From the NCBI GenBank assembly GCA_965261645.1, contig CBDHDJ010000003.1:558001-622000 (forward strand): 64,000 nt of DNA, given 5' to 3'. This DNA is from CBDHDJ01 sp965261645. GTDB taxonomy: Bacteria; Pseudomonadota; Alphaproteobacteria; SHVV01. The notes under the pieces were generated by a model. The model saw nothing but the letters and a program-made list of their open reading frames with translations, did no database searches and was not told where the DNA came from. The position numbers were made by a program, and so were the translations under genes. Of this stretch, positions 10,392 through 18,743 are shown piece by piece; within the stretch, counting starts at the first letter, position 1; each line of letters begins with the position of its first letter.

Positions 10392-10560
10392 GTCCCCAAT
10401 ATAAGATCACTCCGCCGCCTGAGTATACTTCGAATCTCCGAATCTTGTGCAAACCCGTGCCGGCCCGGATGATGGACGGGAGTTTGTGCCGGGCGCTCAA
10501 GGAAGTACTTGAGGGCGCAGTAGCATCTACGGACGGAACGTGCGGCCCGAACCGCACGGG
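10392..10560. repeat. conserved upstream region of DUF1640 genes (copy A)
   Basis: This ~170-bp stretch recurs upstream of all four DUF1640 genes (23090-23255, 39895-40030, 44547-44715). It contains two hairpins: CTCAAG-GAAGTA-CTTGAG, and a CGTGCGG / CCGCACG stem near 10539-10558. The second lies in the downstream space of the neighbouring minus-strand gene and may terminate it. A promoter for the DUF1640 gene is expected here but I cannot fix one. Confidence 0.55.
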
Positions 10561-10693
10561 GGCTTTGTCAAGTTAACCGGATTCACCCCGAAATCTCGTT
10601 AAATTGTCGATCGCTGCTCTACGCAATTTGAATGGCTTAGCCTCATGGAGAAATGCCGAAAACAGCCTGCAATCAGTTACCTTGACAATGCCC

Positions 10694-11449
10694 TCATTTG
10701 CCTCTGCCTGCCGCCGCTTTCCTCGCCGCCTTGCGGCGGATATGAATCGCCGCGCCCGGCCCCTTCCTGATCTCGAACCCGCCGGATTTCGCGACCAGCG
10801 TGCTTAGGTTCGGGCACCCATAGGTGCGCGCGTCGAAGTCCGGCGCCGCGCCGACAATCCGGCTGCCGACGCCACCGAGATTCGCCCAACCGTCATCGTC
10901 GGAATCCTCGATCGCCCTGGCGATGATCTTCACGGCCTTTGATGGAGGCTCCTTCTTCGCCGCAGCCGGAGACGCCGCATCGCCGTTCTCCTTGTCCGCT
11001 CCGGCCTCCATCAAGTTGTCGACATAGATGAACCGGTTGCAGGCGCTACGAAACGCCTCCGGCGTCTTGCGCTCGCCGAAACCGAAGACCATGAGCCCGT
11101 CCTCCCTGAGACGCTGCGCCAGACGGGTGAAGTCGCTGTCGGAACTGACGAGGCAGAAGCCGTCGAGCTTGCCCTTGTGCATCAGGTCCATGGCGTCGAT
11201 CACAAGCGCGATGTCGGAGGCATTCTTGCCCGTTGTGTTGCTGCGCTGCTGATGCTGCAGGATCGCGAGCGACTGTATCTCCTTGTTCCAGCCGGCAAGG
11301 CGTGTACCCGAGAAATCGCCGTAGATGCGCCGCACATTGGCTTCGCCCAGCTTGACGATCTCCTCGAAGATCGCGTGCGCATGGCGCACGCTGGTATTGT
11401 CGGCGTCGATCAGAACCGCCAGGCTCTGCGATTGTGGTTTTTCCGGCAT
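10694..11449 (-). CDS. NYN domain protein with C-terminal LOTUS (OST-HTH) domain, copy A
   Basis: Residues 8-150 form a LabA-like NYN (PIN-type) nuclease domain: LAVLIDADN, an acidic site at DIALVIDAMDL, and LVSSDSDFTRLAQRLRE. A linker rich in K, A and E follows. Residues ~175-235 (DDDGWANLGGVGSRI...GCPNLSTLVAKSGGFEIRKG) resemble a LOTUS/OST-HTH RNA-binding fold. Such proteins are predicted RNases acting on structured RNA. The tail is basic (RRKAARKAAAGRGK). A near-identical copy is at 44848-45618. Same-strand small ORF 11468-11680 lies just upstream. Confidence 0.9.
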   Translation of the reverse strand: MPEKPQSQSLAVLIDADNTSVRHAHAIFEEIVKLGEANVRRIYGDFSGTRLAGWNKEIQSLAILQHQQRSNTTGKNASDIALVIDAMDLMHKGKLDGFCLVSSDSDFTRLAQRLREDGLMVFGFGERKTPEAFRSACNRFIYVDNLMEAGADKENGDAASPAAAKKEPPSKAVKIIARAIEDSDDDGWANLGGVGSRIVGAAPDFDARTYGCPNLSTLVAKSGGFEIRKGPGAAIHIRRKAARKAAAGRGK

Positions 11450-11467
11450 GGCTGCTCCCGGCAGGCG

Positions 11468-11680
11468 TCACCCGGCCGGGTTTGCCTGCGTGATTCCCCT
11501 TTTCTCTTCGGCGGCTTTCTTACCCCGTTCGCGCGGACCACGCCATGCTTCTTGGGCAATGGCGCGTTTTCCCGAGGCGTCCGTCCCGGACACGGGCACG
11601 GAAGTCGCAGTCCGTTCCGTCGCAAACCTCATTCCATATCTCCGAGCCCTTTCCCGGCGTCTCGCGCGCCTGCTCGGCAT
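11468..11680 (-). CDS. hypothetical basic protein upstream of NYN gene
   Basis: A 70-residue ORF (MPSRRARRRERARRYGMRF ... AWRGPRERGKKAAEEKRG) 18 bp upstream of the NYN gene. The C-terminal half AIAQEAWRGPRERGKKAA is conserved in the second copy (about 45640-45870), but there the frame changes relative to the N-terminal half, so one copy is broken or the ORF is not real. No recognisable domain; basic, perhaps nucleic-acid binding. Confidence 0.3.
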   Translation of the reverse strand: MPSRRARRRERARRYGMRFATERTATSVPVSGTDASGKRAIAQEAWRGPRERGKKAAEEKRGITQANPAG

Positions 11681-11804
11681 GTCGTCAAGCTTTCCGAAGC
11701 GGCGTCTTCAGTGAAGGGTGGGTCCACCTGTTACCTCCCGCAACAGGGACCGCGGCAGCGCGCGACCGCGACCCTCCCGCCCGCCTTGCGCCTCCGAGAG
11801 GTCG

Positions 11805-11890
11805 AGCCTAGCCGGGAGCAGAGCGGCGGATGGATGTCCGGGAGGATGTTCCCGCCGCTCGCAACCACCGATCCGAGGGGAGACGGCATT
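11805..11890 (+). promoter_or_regulatory. conserved leader of the small orphan gene (copy A)
   Basis: About 85 bp upstream of the small orphan gene are conserved at all four complete copies (also 24606-24693, 42030-42119, 45980-46068). It includes GGCGGATGGATGTCCGGGAG and the inverted pair CGGGA / TCCCG. It ends in GGGGAGACGGC just before the ATG, which supplies the ribosome-binding site. It could be a structured 5' leader. Confidence 0.4.
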
Positions 11891-12202
11891 ATGCAGACAG
11901 CGACGGCACCCGGCGCCAGCTCGCGCACCTTTCTCATCCATATGTTCAGGCGCGGTCTCGACGATAACCGCTACGTCGTCGAGCGCTACAAATCCACATT
12001 CGACGGCGAGATCGTCCGTTGGCCCTGCAAGGGCAAGTCGAAGACTGGCAAACAACCGCGCCAGGTCATGTCGCTCGGCTCCGTGCAGCGCATGCGGCCC
12101 GAGCGGGACGAGATCATCGTGTGCACCGGCGTGAAGATCGCCGGTTCCGGCATCCAGTATTGGGGATCTTATGCTGTCTGGGGTCATATGTTGCGGCGAT
12201 GA
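11891..12202 (+). CDS. small orphan protein, C-terminus replaced by RIT element (copy A)
   Basis: Unrecognised family of about 107 residues with conserved core RTFLIHMF, RGLDDNRYVVERY, MSLGSVQRMRPERDEIIVCT and GIQYWG. At the codon after YWG the RIT element begins, so the last 17 native codons are replaced by SYAVWGHMLRR from the RIT inverted repeat. The native end (SAATGLFAERRRKGR, stop) is found on the far side of the element at 15641-15689. The intact relative at 42120-42443 shows the normal length. Function unknown; there is no signal peptide or membrane segment. Confidence 0.65.
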   Translation: MQTATAPGASSRTFLIHMFRRGLDDNRYVVERYKSTFDGEIVRWPCKGKSKTGKQPRQVMSLGSVQRMRPERDEIIVCTGVKIAGSGIQYWGSYAVWGHMLRR

Positions 12203-12307
12203 CTTATCCCTCTGTTTTTCTTGGAATTTAACGGGCAACAGACAACATATTTTCTCCGCGGCGCGTGACGGACACGATTGTGACTCCCAACAACGAGGAG
12301 ACACATC

Positions 12308-13564
12308 GTGTTCGAAGAACTGTTCACAAAACCAAACACAATCGAGAGATACCGGGCCGCGCCGCTCGTCGAACCCCGAGAGCGATACCTTCGGCACCTC
12401 GCAGAGTCCGGCGCCAGACGACTTACGTTGCGGCAAATCGCGCTCGATCAGGTTCGCCTGCTTCATGTTCTGGACCTGCGCGAGGGCGGGAAGGTCACCG
12501 TTGCCCAGATCGAGGCCATAGCTCCGGAATGGGACCGCACGCGGCATCACAAACTCGGTCACAGGCCACGGACGACGCAGAGATCAAAGAAGCGCGCGTT
12601 GAGCAGGGTCACTCGGTGGCTACGCTATCTGGGTTGGCTCGATGAGCCTGAGGAGGATCGTCACCCCTACAGCGTCGAGCTCGGCGCCTTCGAGGAATGG
12701 ATGTGCACCGAGCGCGGTCATGCCGAAGGAACGATCAGCAACAGGCTTCGCAGCGCCAAGGAGTTCCTCGACTGGCTCGCCGCGCGCGGCAAGCGGTTTG
12801 CGTCGGTGCAGATCTCCGATATCGACGGTGCCATCGAAGCGAAGAAGGCCCGAAGACACTATAGCCGCGTAACGATCAGGGGCTACGCTGAGCGTCTTCG
12901 GGCGTTCGTCCGCTTCGCCGAAGACCGCGGCTGGTGCACACCGGGCATAGCCGATGGGATCCTGCCCGGACGTTTCTATCCCGGCGAGAAAGTGCGCTCA
13001 ACGCTGAGCCGGGTCGACATCCGACGCCTTCTCGCCACCACCGAAGGCGACCGGCCGGCGGACAAGCGCGACCGCGCCATCCTGATGCTCTTGATCGTCT
13101 ACGGCCTGCGTGCCGGGGAGGTTCGTGGCTTACAGCTCGACGACCTGGACTGGGACAACGAAACGTTGCGCGTGTACCGCCCAAAGACCGGGCGGACCGA
13201 TCTCTATCCGCTCTCCCAAGCCGTTGGACAAGCCATCGTTCGGTACCTTCTCGAGGTCCGCCCCCCGCGTCCTGAACGGGCTCTGTTCCTCACCCTCGCG
13301 GCACCGATCCGACCGCTAGGTCGAAGTGCTCCAGGGATCATCGTCCGACGCCGTATGGACAATGCGGGCATTGTCGCCGCACGCCGTGGAACGCACGCAC
13401 TGCGTCACACCGCGGCCCAGCATCTACTCGACCGGGGCGTGTCGATGAAGGTGATCGGGGACTATCTCGGGCACCGCAGCCCGCGCTCCACCAAGACTTA
13501 CGCCAGGTTCGATCTGAACGCTCTGCGTGAAGTCGCCAGCTTCGATATGGAGGGCCTAGCATGA
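12308..13564 (+). CDS. ritA: RIT1 tyrosine recombinase A
   Basis: 418 residues, GTG start at 12308 behind GAGGAG. N-terminal SAM-like/core-binding region (AFEEWMCTERGHAEGTISNR), then the catalytic domain with R in YGLRAGEVRGL, HALRH, LGHRSPRSTKTYARF (second H and the nucleophile Y). All R-H-R-H-Y residues are present. It cuts and rejoins DNA through a 3'-phosphotyrosine. It overlaps ritB by 4 bp, so the three genes are probably co-translated. Confidence 0.93.
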   Translation: MFEELFTKPNTIERYRAAPLVEPRERYLRHLAESGARRLTLRQIALDQVRLLHVLDLREGGKVTVAQIEAIAPEWDRTRHHKLGHRPRTTQRSKKRALSRVTRWLRYLGWLDEPEEDRHPYSVELGAFEEWMCTERGHAEGTISNRLRSAKEFLDWLAARGKRFASVQISDIDGAIEAKKARRHYSRVTIRGYAERLRAFVRFAEDRGWCTPGIADGILPGRFYPGEKVRSTLSRVDIRRLLATTEGDRPADKRDRAILMLLIVYGLRAGEVRGLQLDDLDWDNETLRVYRPKTGRTDLYPLSQAVGQAIVRYLLEVRPPRPERALFLTLAAPIRPLGRSAPGIIVRRRMDNAGIVAARRGTHALRHTAAQHLLDRGVSMKVIGDYLGHRSPRSTKTYARFDLNALREVASFDMEGLA

Positions 13565-14505
13565 CGCTGCGAGAAGCCATCGATCGATACATAGAATGGC
13601 AACGGTCCCACGGTGCGAAGTTCGAGACCAGCGCGCACACGTTGCTTCGCTTCGCCAAGGGGATCGACGGGGAAATCGCCTGCGATGCCGTCACCCGTTC
13701 ACAGGTTTGCACCTACCTCGCCAGCAACGGTCCGCTGACCCGATACCGCGAGAACAAGTACTGCGCGCTGGCCGGCTTCTACCGCTATGCGATCAGCCGG
13801 GCCTACGCACGTTCCTCGCCTCTGCCGGACAACGAGCCGAAGCCGCCGCAGTCGCTGCCACCCTACATCTACTCCCGCGACGAACTGCGCCGCCTCTTCG
13901 ACTGCATAGAAACCAGTCGAGCGCGCGCAGTTCAGTTGGATGCGCAGACCTTCCGCGCGTTGCTCCTGCTGCTTTATGGAGCCGGTTTGCGAGGTGGCGA
14001 GGCCAGATCCCTCTCCGTCGATGATGTCGACCTGTCGACGGCGGTGCTGACCGTGCGCGATGCGAAGTTCTACAAGAGCCGCTTCGTTCCCATCGGCCCT
14101 CAACTGGCCGATCAGTTGAGAAGCTATGCGGCGCTCCGTGCAGGCTGGCACGTTCCGCAGGGTCGGGCATCCACGTTCCTGGCGAATCTGGACGGAACGC
14201 CGCTACACAAGGATACGGCCTACAACGCCTTCGTCAGGCTGCTGCGCTGCGCCCGGATCGAGCCGACGGACGACTCGCGGCAGGCCCCGTGCCTGCATTC
14301 GCTCAGGCATACCTTTGCGGTCCATCGAGTGACGGACTGGTACCGCCAGGGCGCCGATGTGCAACGTCTGTTGCCGGTGCTCTCGATCTATCTCGGCCAC
14401 GCCAGGCTGCGCCACACCCAAGTGTACCTGTCCATGACGCCGGAGCTGCTGCAACAGGCCGCGCTGCGGTTCGAGCGCTATGCAGGAGGAGACAACGATG
14501 AATGA
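13561..14505 (+). CDS. ritB: RIT1 tyrosine recombinase B
   Basis: 314 residues. Core-binding domain (RYIEWQRSHGAKFETSAHTL) and catalytic domain with GAGLRGGEARSL, HSLRHTFAVH, and YLGHARLRHTQVYLSM carrying the second H and Y. Complete by motif. Start ATG overlaps the ritA stop (ATGA); its end overlaps ritC by 8 bp, with an AGGAGG site for ritC inside ritB. The trio acts presumably as a hetero-complex. Confidence 0.93.
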   Translation: MTLREAIDRYIEWQRSHGAKFETSAHTLLRFAKGIDGEIACDAVTRSQVCTYLASNGPLTRYRENKYCALAGFYRYAISRAYARSSPLPDNEPKPPQSLPPYIYSRDELRRLFDCIETSRARAVQLDAQTFRALLLLLYGAGLRGGEARSLSVDDVDLSTAVLTVRDAKFYKSRFVPIGPQLADQLRSYAALRAGWHVPQGRASTFLANLDGTPLHKDTAYNAFVRLLRCARIEPTDDSRQAPCLHSLRHTFAVHRVTDWYRQGADVQRLLPVLSIYLGHARLRHTQVYLSMTPELLQQAALRFERYAGGDNDE

Positions 14506-15496
14506 TCCCCATGCACTGCTGGGCCCTTGGGTCCAACGCTTTCTTGTGCAGCACCTCGTGACCGAGCGGAATCTGTCGCGCAACACCTGCAAGAGCTACC
14601 GCGATACATTCAAGCTGCTGGTCCCGTTCGCCTGCGCCCAACTCGGGAAACAGGATTATCAGCTGGCCGTCCCGGATCTCTCGTCCGAACTGGTTCGGCG
14701 GTTCCTCGATCATCTTGAGGATGAGCGGGGCTGTAGCGCGTATACGCGCAACCAGCGTCTCACGGCGATCCGGGCGTTCGCACGCTTCGTCGCGAGTCGC
14801 GATCCGGCCCATGTCGCGTGGCGCGGTCACATCAGCGCCATTGCGTCGAAAAAGGCAACGACAAAGCCGGTGCCCTGGCTGGCCGTGGACGAGATGCAGG
14901 CCCTGCTCGAGGTGCCCGACCGCACGACGCAACACGGGCGAATCGAATACGCGATCCTGCTGTTCCTCTACAAGACCGGAGCGCGTGTATCGGAAGCCAC
15001 GCAACTGCGAGTGGGCGACCTGCAGATCGGGCGCCGCGATGGCGGCCACGCGCTCGTCACCCTGCATGGAAAGGGTGGAAAGGTACGCCAATGCCCATTG
15101 CGGCCGGAAATCGAACGCGTCTTGACCGAGTTGGTCGACGGCCGTGCCGCAGATGAGGCTGTTTTCCTCAACAGGCGCCGACAACCGTTCACCCGGTTCG
15201 GCGTCTACTGGGTCGTCGAGCGCTGCGCGGCCCAAGTGCCGGCGTTGGCCGGGAGGAAAATAACGCCCCATGTGCTGAGGCATACGACCGCCTGCCACCT
15301 GGTGTTCGCCGGCGTGGACATCAACACCGTGCGTGCGTGGCTCGGCCATTCCTCCATCGATACCACCAACATCTATGCCGAAATCAACCTCCAGATGAAG
15401 GCCGAGGCGATGGCACTGTGCGACGTCGCGGAACCCGCCCCGGGTCGCCCCTGGAAGGAGGACAAGGACTTGATGGCGTTCCTGAACTCCTATTGA
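14498..15496 (+). CDS. ritC: RIT1 tyrosine recombinase C
   Basis: 332 residues from the ATG at 14498 (MNDPHALLG), which has AGGAGG 8 nt upstream and is preferred over the in-frame ATG at 14480. Catalytic motifs: YKTGARVSEATQL, HVLRHTTACHLV, WLGHSSIDTTNIYAEIN. Just after the stop a copy of TATGTTGCGGCGA from the element's end occurs in direct orientation, perhaps an arm-type binding site. Confidence 0.93.
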   Translation: MNDPHALLGPWVQRFLVQHLVTERNLSRNTCKSYRDTFKLLVPFACAQLGKQDYQLAVPDLSSELVRRFLDHLEDERGCSAYTRNQRLTAIRAFARFVASRDPAHVAWRGHISAIASKKATTKPVPWLAVDEMQALLEVPDRTTQHGRIEYAILLFLYKTGARVSEATQLRVGDLQIGRRDGGHALVTLHGKGGKVRQCPLRPEIERVLTELVDGRAADEAVFLNRRRQPFTRFGVYWVVERCAAQVPALAGRKITPHVLRHTTACHLVFAGVDINTVRAWLGHSSIDTTNIYAEINLQMKAEAMALCDVAEPAPGRPWKEDKDLMAFLNSY

Positions 15497-15506
15497 GCAC
15501 ACCAGA

Positions 15507-16778
15507 TTATGTTGCGGCGACCCGAACTCCTTCTCCAGCAAACCCAAGGAACCGGCGGTAGCTCATCGAACGATCCGTCATCGCCGCAACATATGACCCC
15601 AGACAGCATAAGATCCCATATGTTTCATGAAACATATGGGATCTGCGGCGACGGGCCTGTTCGCGGAGCGCAGGCGCAAGGGGCGCTAAACGGCCTGCCC
15701 CCGGGGATGTCCCGCCGGCCACAGTGTCCGTCATCAAAACAAATGGGACTGTTGAGCGTGTTTCATAGGGAGGATCTGGCTCATCTTTGTTTGATGTTAA
15801 GCCGCTTGGCTTTGATGGTTCAAGCGGCGGTTTTGGGGGGTCAGTTTTTTGATCTTTTTTTCTCTTTTCGATGATGGCGGTGTGGCGTCCAAAGTAGGCG
15901 TCGGCTGGAGTTACGTTGCCGATGCTCTCGTGGTAGCGTTGGTTGTTGTAGTGATCGACGAAGGCGCTGATCTGGTTTTCGAGATCGCCGGGTAGATAAT
16001 AATTTTCAAGCAGGATCCGGTTCTTCAGCGTTTGATGCCAGCGCTCGATCTTGCCCTGGGTTTGCGGGTGATACGGTGCGCCCCGAACGTGATCCATACC
16101 GTGGTCCTCGAGCCATTCAGCCAGATCGCCGGAGATATAGGACGAGCCGTTGTCGCTGAGCAGCTTCGGCTTGTGGACGACATTGGCGCGATTGCAGCCT
16201 GAGGCTTCTAGCGCCAACTTCAGTGTTGCCGTCACATCGTCCGCCGTCATGTTGGTGCAGAGCTTCCAAGCAATGATGTAGCGGGAATAGTCGTCCAGGA
16301 TGGTCGACAGGTAAAACCAGCCCCAGCCGATGACCTTGAGATAGGTGAAGTCGGTCTGCCACAGCTGGTTCGGCGCCGTGGTCTTGTCGCGGAACTCATC
16401 GGCTGCCTTGATGACCACGAAAGCGGGGCTGGTGATCAGGTCGTGGGCCTTGAGAAGCCGGTAAACCGAGGCTTCCGAGACAAAGTAGCCCCTGGTGTCC
16501 GTAAACCTGACGGCCAGTTCCCGGGGCGACAGTTGCGTCTCCTCCAGGGCAAGATCGATGATCTGCCCCCGGACATCATCCGGGATCCGGTTCCACACCC
16601 GGCCTGGGCTGCTGTTGCGATCCTCAAGACCGGCGTCGCCAAAGGCCAGAAAGCGATCGTACCAGCGATAAAAGGTGGTCTTCGGAATGCCCAGCTTGTC
16701 CAAAGTGGACCCGACGCCCAGGTGGGACTGCTCGACCAGGCGGATGATCTCCAGCTTCTCGGATGCGGGATACCTCAT
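15507..16778 (-). CDS. IS3-family transposase OrfB, element 1 (reads out of the IS)
   Basis: Integrase-core transposase: HTH region MRYPASEKLEIIRLVEQSH, then the DDE core (NQLWQTDFTYLKVIGWGWFY, LLSDNGSSYISGDLAEWL, PYHPQTQGKIERWHQTLKNR). The usual protein would end near KTDPPKPPLEPSKPSG, but no stop is present within the IS. Translation continues past the IS end at 15725 through the orphan-gene remnant and the RIT repeat to 15507, adding about 70 foreign residues. It overlaps OrfA. Confidence 0.9.
   Translation of the reverse strand: MRYPASEKLEIIRLVEQSHLGVGSTLDKLGIPKTTFYRWYDRFLAFGDAGLEDRNSSPGRVWNRIPDDVRGQIIDLALEETQLSPRELAVRFTDTRGYFVSEASVYRLLKAHDLITSPAFVVIKAADEFRDKTTAPNQLWQTDFTYLKVIGWGWFYLSTILDDYSRYIIAWKLCTNMTADDVTATLKLALEASGCNRANVVHKPKLLSDNGSSYISGDLAEWLEDHGMDHVRGAPYHPQTQGKIERWHQTLKNRILLENYYLPGDLENQISAFVDHYNNQRYHESIGNVTPADAYFGRHTAIIEKRKKDQKTDPPKPPLEPSKPSGLTSNKDEPDPPYETRSTVPFVLMTDTVAGGTSPGAGRLAPLAPALREQARRRRSHMFHETYGILCCLGSYVAAMTDRSMSYRRFLGFAGEGVRVAAT
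15612..15643. repeat. 32-bp perfect palindrome at the ritC end of RIT1 copy 1
   Basis: Arms GATCCCATATGTTTCA and its exact complement with no loop. Identical at copies 2 and 3. It overlaps the last 6 bp of the inverted repeat and borders the remaining 3' end of the orphan gene. Confidence 0.9.
15641..15689 (+). pseudogene. detached 3' end of small orphan gene A
   Basis: Continues the frame of 11891-12167 when the RIT is removed: SAATGLFAERRRKGR then TAA. It lines up with DRAVGLFVNAKYR in the uninterrupted relative at 42443. The zinc-ribbon gene leader starts right after (CCGGGGATGTCCCGCCGGCC) but is cut by an IS3-family element at 15725. Confidence 0.8.
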
Positions 16779-17236
16779 TCCTCGTCTCCCCCATGCCCGA
16801 TCATGTTTTTTTTGAGAAGCCGGTTCTCCAGCGAAAGTTCGGCGACCAACTCCTTCAAGTCGCGCATCTCCTGGCGCAGGCCTTTAACCTCGCCCGAGGT
16901 CGCTTGGCGCCCGGTGTCGCCGGCGAGCCGCTTCTTGCCCGCTTCCAAAAACTCTTTCGACCAGCTGTAATACAGACCCTCGGCGATGCCCTCGCGGCGG
17001 CATAAGGCGGCGATGCTCTCCTCGCCGCGCAGGCCCGACACCACGATCCGGATCTTCTCCTCAGCCGTATACTGCTTGCGTGTCTTGCGGCGAATATCCC
17101 GAACCGTTCCATCCGCCGGGTCGTTCTTGCTCATTGATTTCTGTCTCATCTTCGTTCCCTTCGGGCACTACGATGAGCCAGAAATCCTCCGGTATGCAAT
17201 TACCTCAATTTGTCCCAAAGGCGCTGACGTCAGACA
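15725..17236. mobile_element. IS3-family insertion sequence, element 1
   Basis: Imperfect inverted ends starting TGTCCGTCATCA (15725) and TGTCTGACGTCA (complement of 17225-17236), with orfA and orfB on the minus strand. An A8 run in AAAAAAAACATGATC near 16805 is a likely -1 frameshift site for making OrfAB. No clear short target duplication. Confidence 0.85.
16775..17149 (-). CDS. IS3-family OrfA, element 1
   Basis: 124 residues with the IS3 OrfA helix-turn-helix (RKQYTAEEKIRIVVSGLRGE, ALCRREGIAEGLYYSWSKEF) and a leucine-zipper tail (VKGLRQEMRDLKELVAELS, LENRLLKKN). It binds the IS ends. The A8 slippery run lies in the LLKKN codons, just before overlap with orfB. Confidence 0.9.
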   Translation of the reverse strand: MRQKSMSKNDPADGTVRDIRRKTRKQYTAEEKIRIVVSGLRGEESIAALCRREGIAEGLYYSWSKEFLEAGKKRLAGDTGRQATSGEVKGLRQEMRDLKELVAELSLENRLLKKNMIGHGGDEE

Positions 17237-17273
17237 CGGCGCGGTATGCGCATCTCGCGCGCGACTCCGTTAG

Positions 17274-18743
17274 CAGCCCGTTGACGAAGTCTTCCCTGGA
17301 CGAAGTCGGCATGGTCTGATTCTCTGGTGTCCTGGCCTGAAGGGGGGTTCGCTGATGGCGATGGGACAGCAGAAGGATCGTCAGGGGGACTTGATGGTGA
17401 GCTGGTCGGAGATGCCGCGCTCGCCAGGTCATGTATTTTACGACCGCCTGCAGTTGGTACTGATCGAGGGCGGCTTCGACGGCTTCGCCGAGGCGGTCTG
17501 CCAGCCCTATTACGCGGCCAGGATGGGGGCGCCTTCGGCGCCACCCGGGCGCTACTTCCGTATGCACCTGGTGGGCTACTTCGAGGGTATCGACTCTGAG
17601 CGTGGGCTGGAGTGGCGCTGCTCGGATTCCCTGTCGCTACGGGAGTTCCTGCTGTTGGAGATGCGGGAACGGGTGCCGGACCATTCCTGGCTGTCACGGA
17701 CCCGCGCGCGCCTGCCCCATGAAGTCCACACGGCGGTGTTTGACTGGGTCCTGGCGCTGATCGCCGAGGCGGGTCTGGTGAAGGGCGAGCGCATCGGGGT
17801 GGATGCCTCGACCATGGAGGCCAACGCGGCGCTGCGCAACATCGTGCGGAGGGACACGGGCGAGGGTTACCGGGGGATGCTGGAGCGCTTGGCCCAGGAG
17901 AGCGGTATCGAGACACCCACGGCTGAGGACCTGGCGCGTCTGGACCGCAAGCGCAAGGGCAAGAAGCTCTCGAACCAGGACTGGGTTTCCAGGAGCGACC
18001 CCGAGGCCAAGATCGCCAAGATGAAGGACGGCACCACGCACCTGGCCTACAAGCCCGAGCACGCGGTGGATCTGGACACCGGCGCGGTGGTGGCGGCGGA
18101 GCTGCACCCGGCCGACGAGGGCGATACGACAACGCTTCCCAAGACCCTGGCGGCGGCCGAGGCAAACCTCGAGGCGGTGGATGTGGCGCCGACGGCCGAA
18201 GATCCGGCCGAATGTGTGACCGATAAGGGCTACCACTCACGGTTGGTCTTGAAGGCGCTCGACGACGGCCCCTGGAAGAGCCGGATCTCCGAGCCCAAGC
18301 AGAAGGGTTTTGCGCGCTGGCACGGAGATGATGCGGCTCGCCGGGCGGTCACCAACAACCGGACCCGGCTGTTATCGGGGGTGGCCAGGGAAGCCTTCAA
18401 GCTGCGCGCCGAGATCGTCGAGCGCTCCTTTGCCCACAACCTCGATCGCGGCGGTATGCGCCGGACCTGGCTTCGGGGCCGCGAGAACGTGCACAAGCGA
18501 TACCTGCTTCACGTCGCCGGCCACAACCTATCGTTGCTGATGCGCCAACTCATCGGCGCCGGCACCCCGAAGGAGGCCGTGGCGGGCGGAATTGGCGCCT
18601 TGTTCGTGCTTGTTACGCCCGCTGGAGCCGTCCTGGTCGTTCAGATCGTCCTCATCGTCTCGGAGGATGGCGAAACCGCCTTCGCCGCGATATGCTTCGC
18701 CGTGGCGTGAAACCCGGTCAATGACGCCTTTTTCAACGGGCTG
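17274..18743. mobile_element. IS1182-like insertion sequence, copy B (diverged)
   Basis: 1470 bp with ends CAGCCCGTTGACGAAG / complement of TTTTCAACGGGCTG and a perfect TTAG duplication (17270-17273, 18744-18747). It is clearly more diverged than copies A, C and D, so it is an older or separate arrival. Confidence 0.9.
17355..18710 (+). CDS. IS1182-like DDE transposase, copy B
   Basis: 451 residues, same architecture as copy A (GVDASTMEANAA, VTDKGYHSRLVL, VERSFAHNLDRGGMRR, HKRYLLHVAGHNLSLLMRQL) with many substitutions and a different C-terminus (VIVSEDGETAFAAICFAVA-like tail). Frame intact, so it may be functional. Confidence 0.9.
   Translation: MAMGQQKDRQGDLMVSWSEMPRSPGHVFYDRLQLVLIEGGFDGFAEAVCQPYYAARMGAPSAPPGRYFRMHLVGYFEGIDSERGLEWRCSDSLSLREFLLLEMRERVPDHSWLSRTRARLPHEVHTAVFDWVLALIAEAGLVKGERIGVDASTMEANAALRNIVRRDTGEGYRGMLERLAQESGIETPTAEDLARLDRKRKGKKLSNQDWVSRSDPEAKIAKMKDGTTHLAYKPEHAVDLDTGAVVAAELHPADEGDTTTLPKTLAAAEANLEAVDVAPTAEDPAECVTDKGYHSRLVLKALDDGPWKSRISEPKQKGFARWHGDDAARRAVTNNRTRLLSGVAREAFKLRAEIVERSFAHNLDRGGMRRTWLRGRENVHKRYLLHVAGHNLSLLMRQLIGAGTPKEAVAGGIGALFVLVTPAGAVLVVQIVLIVSEDGETAFAAICFAVA

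Larger units (their letters stand above)
12163..15643. mobile_element. RIT1 element (recombinase in trio), copy 1
   Basis: Three overlapping tyrosine-recombinase genes lie between 41-bp perfect inverted repeats (GGGATCTTATGCTGTCTGGG..., 12163-12203 and 15577-15617), 3455 bp apart end to end. A perfect 32-bp palindrome (15612-15643) follows on the ritC side. This matches the RIT elements known from proteobacteria. The element sits in the small orphan gene, exactly as copies 2 and 3 do. Confidence 0.9.

Noticed and set aside
12308..15496. The recombinase trio as an integron or phage integrase locus
   Set aside because: There are three overlapping recombinases bounded by inverted repeats, with no attC array, attI or phage genes; the RIT organisation fits better.
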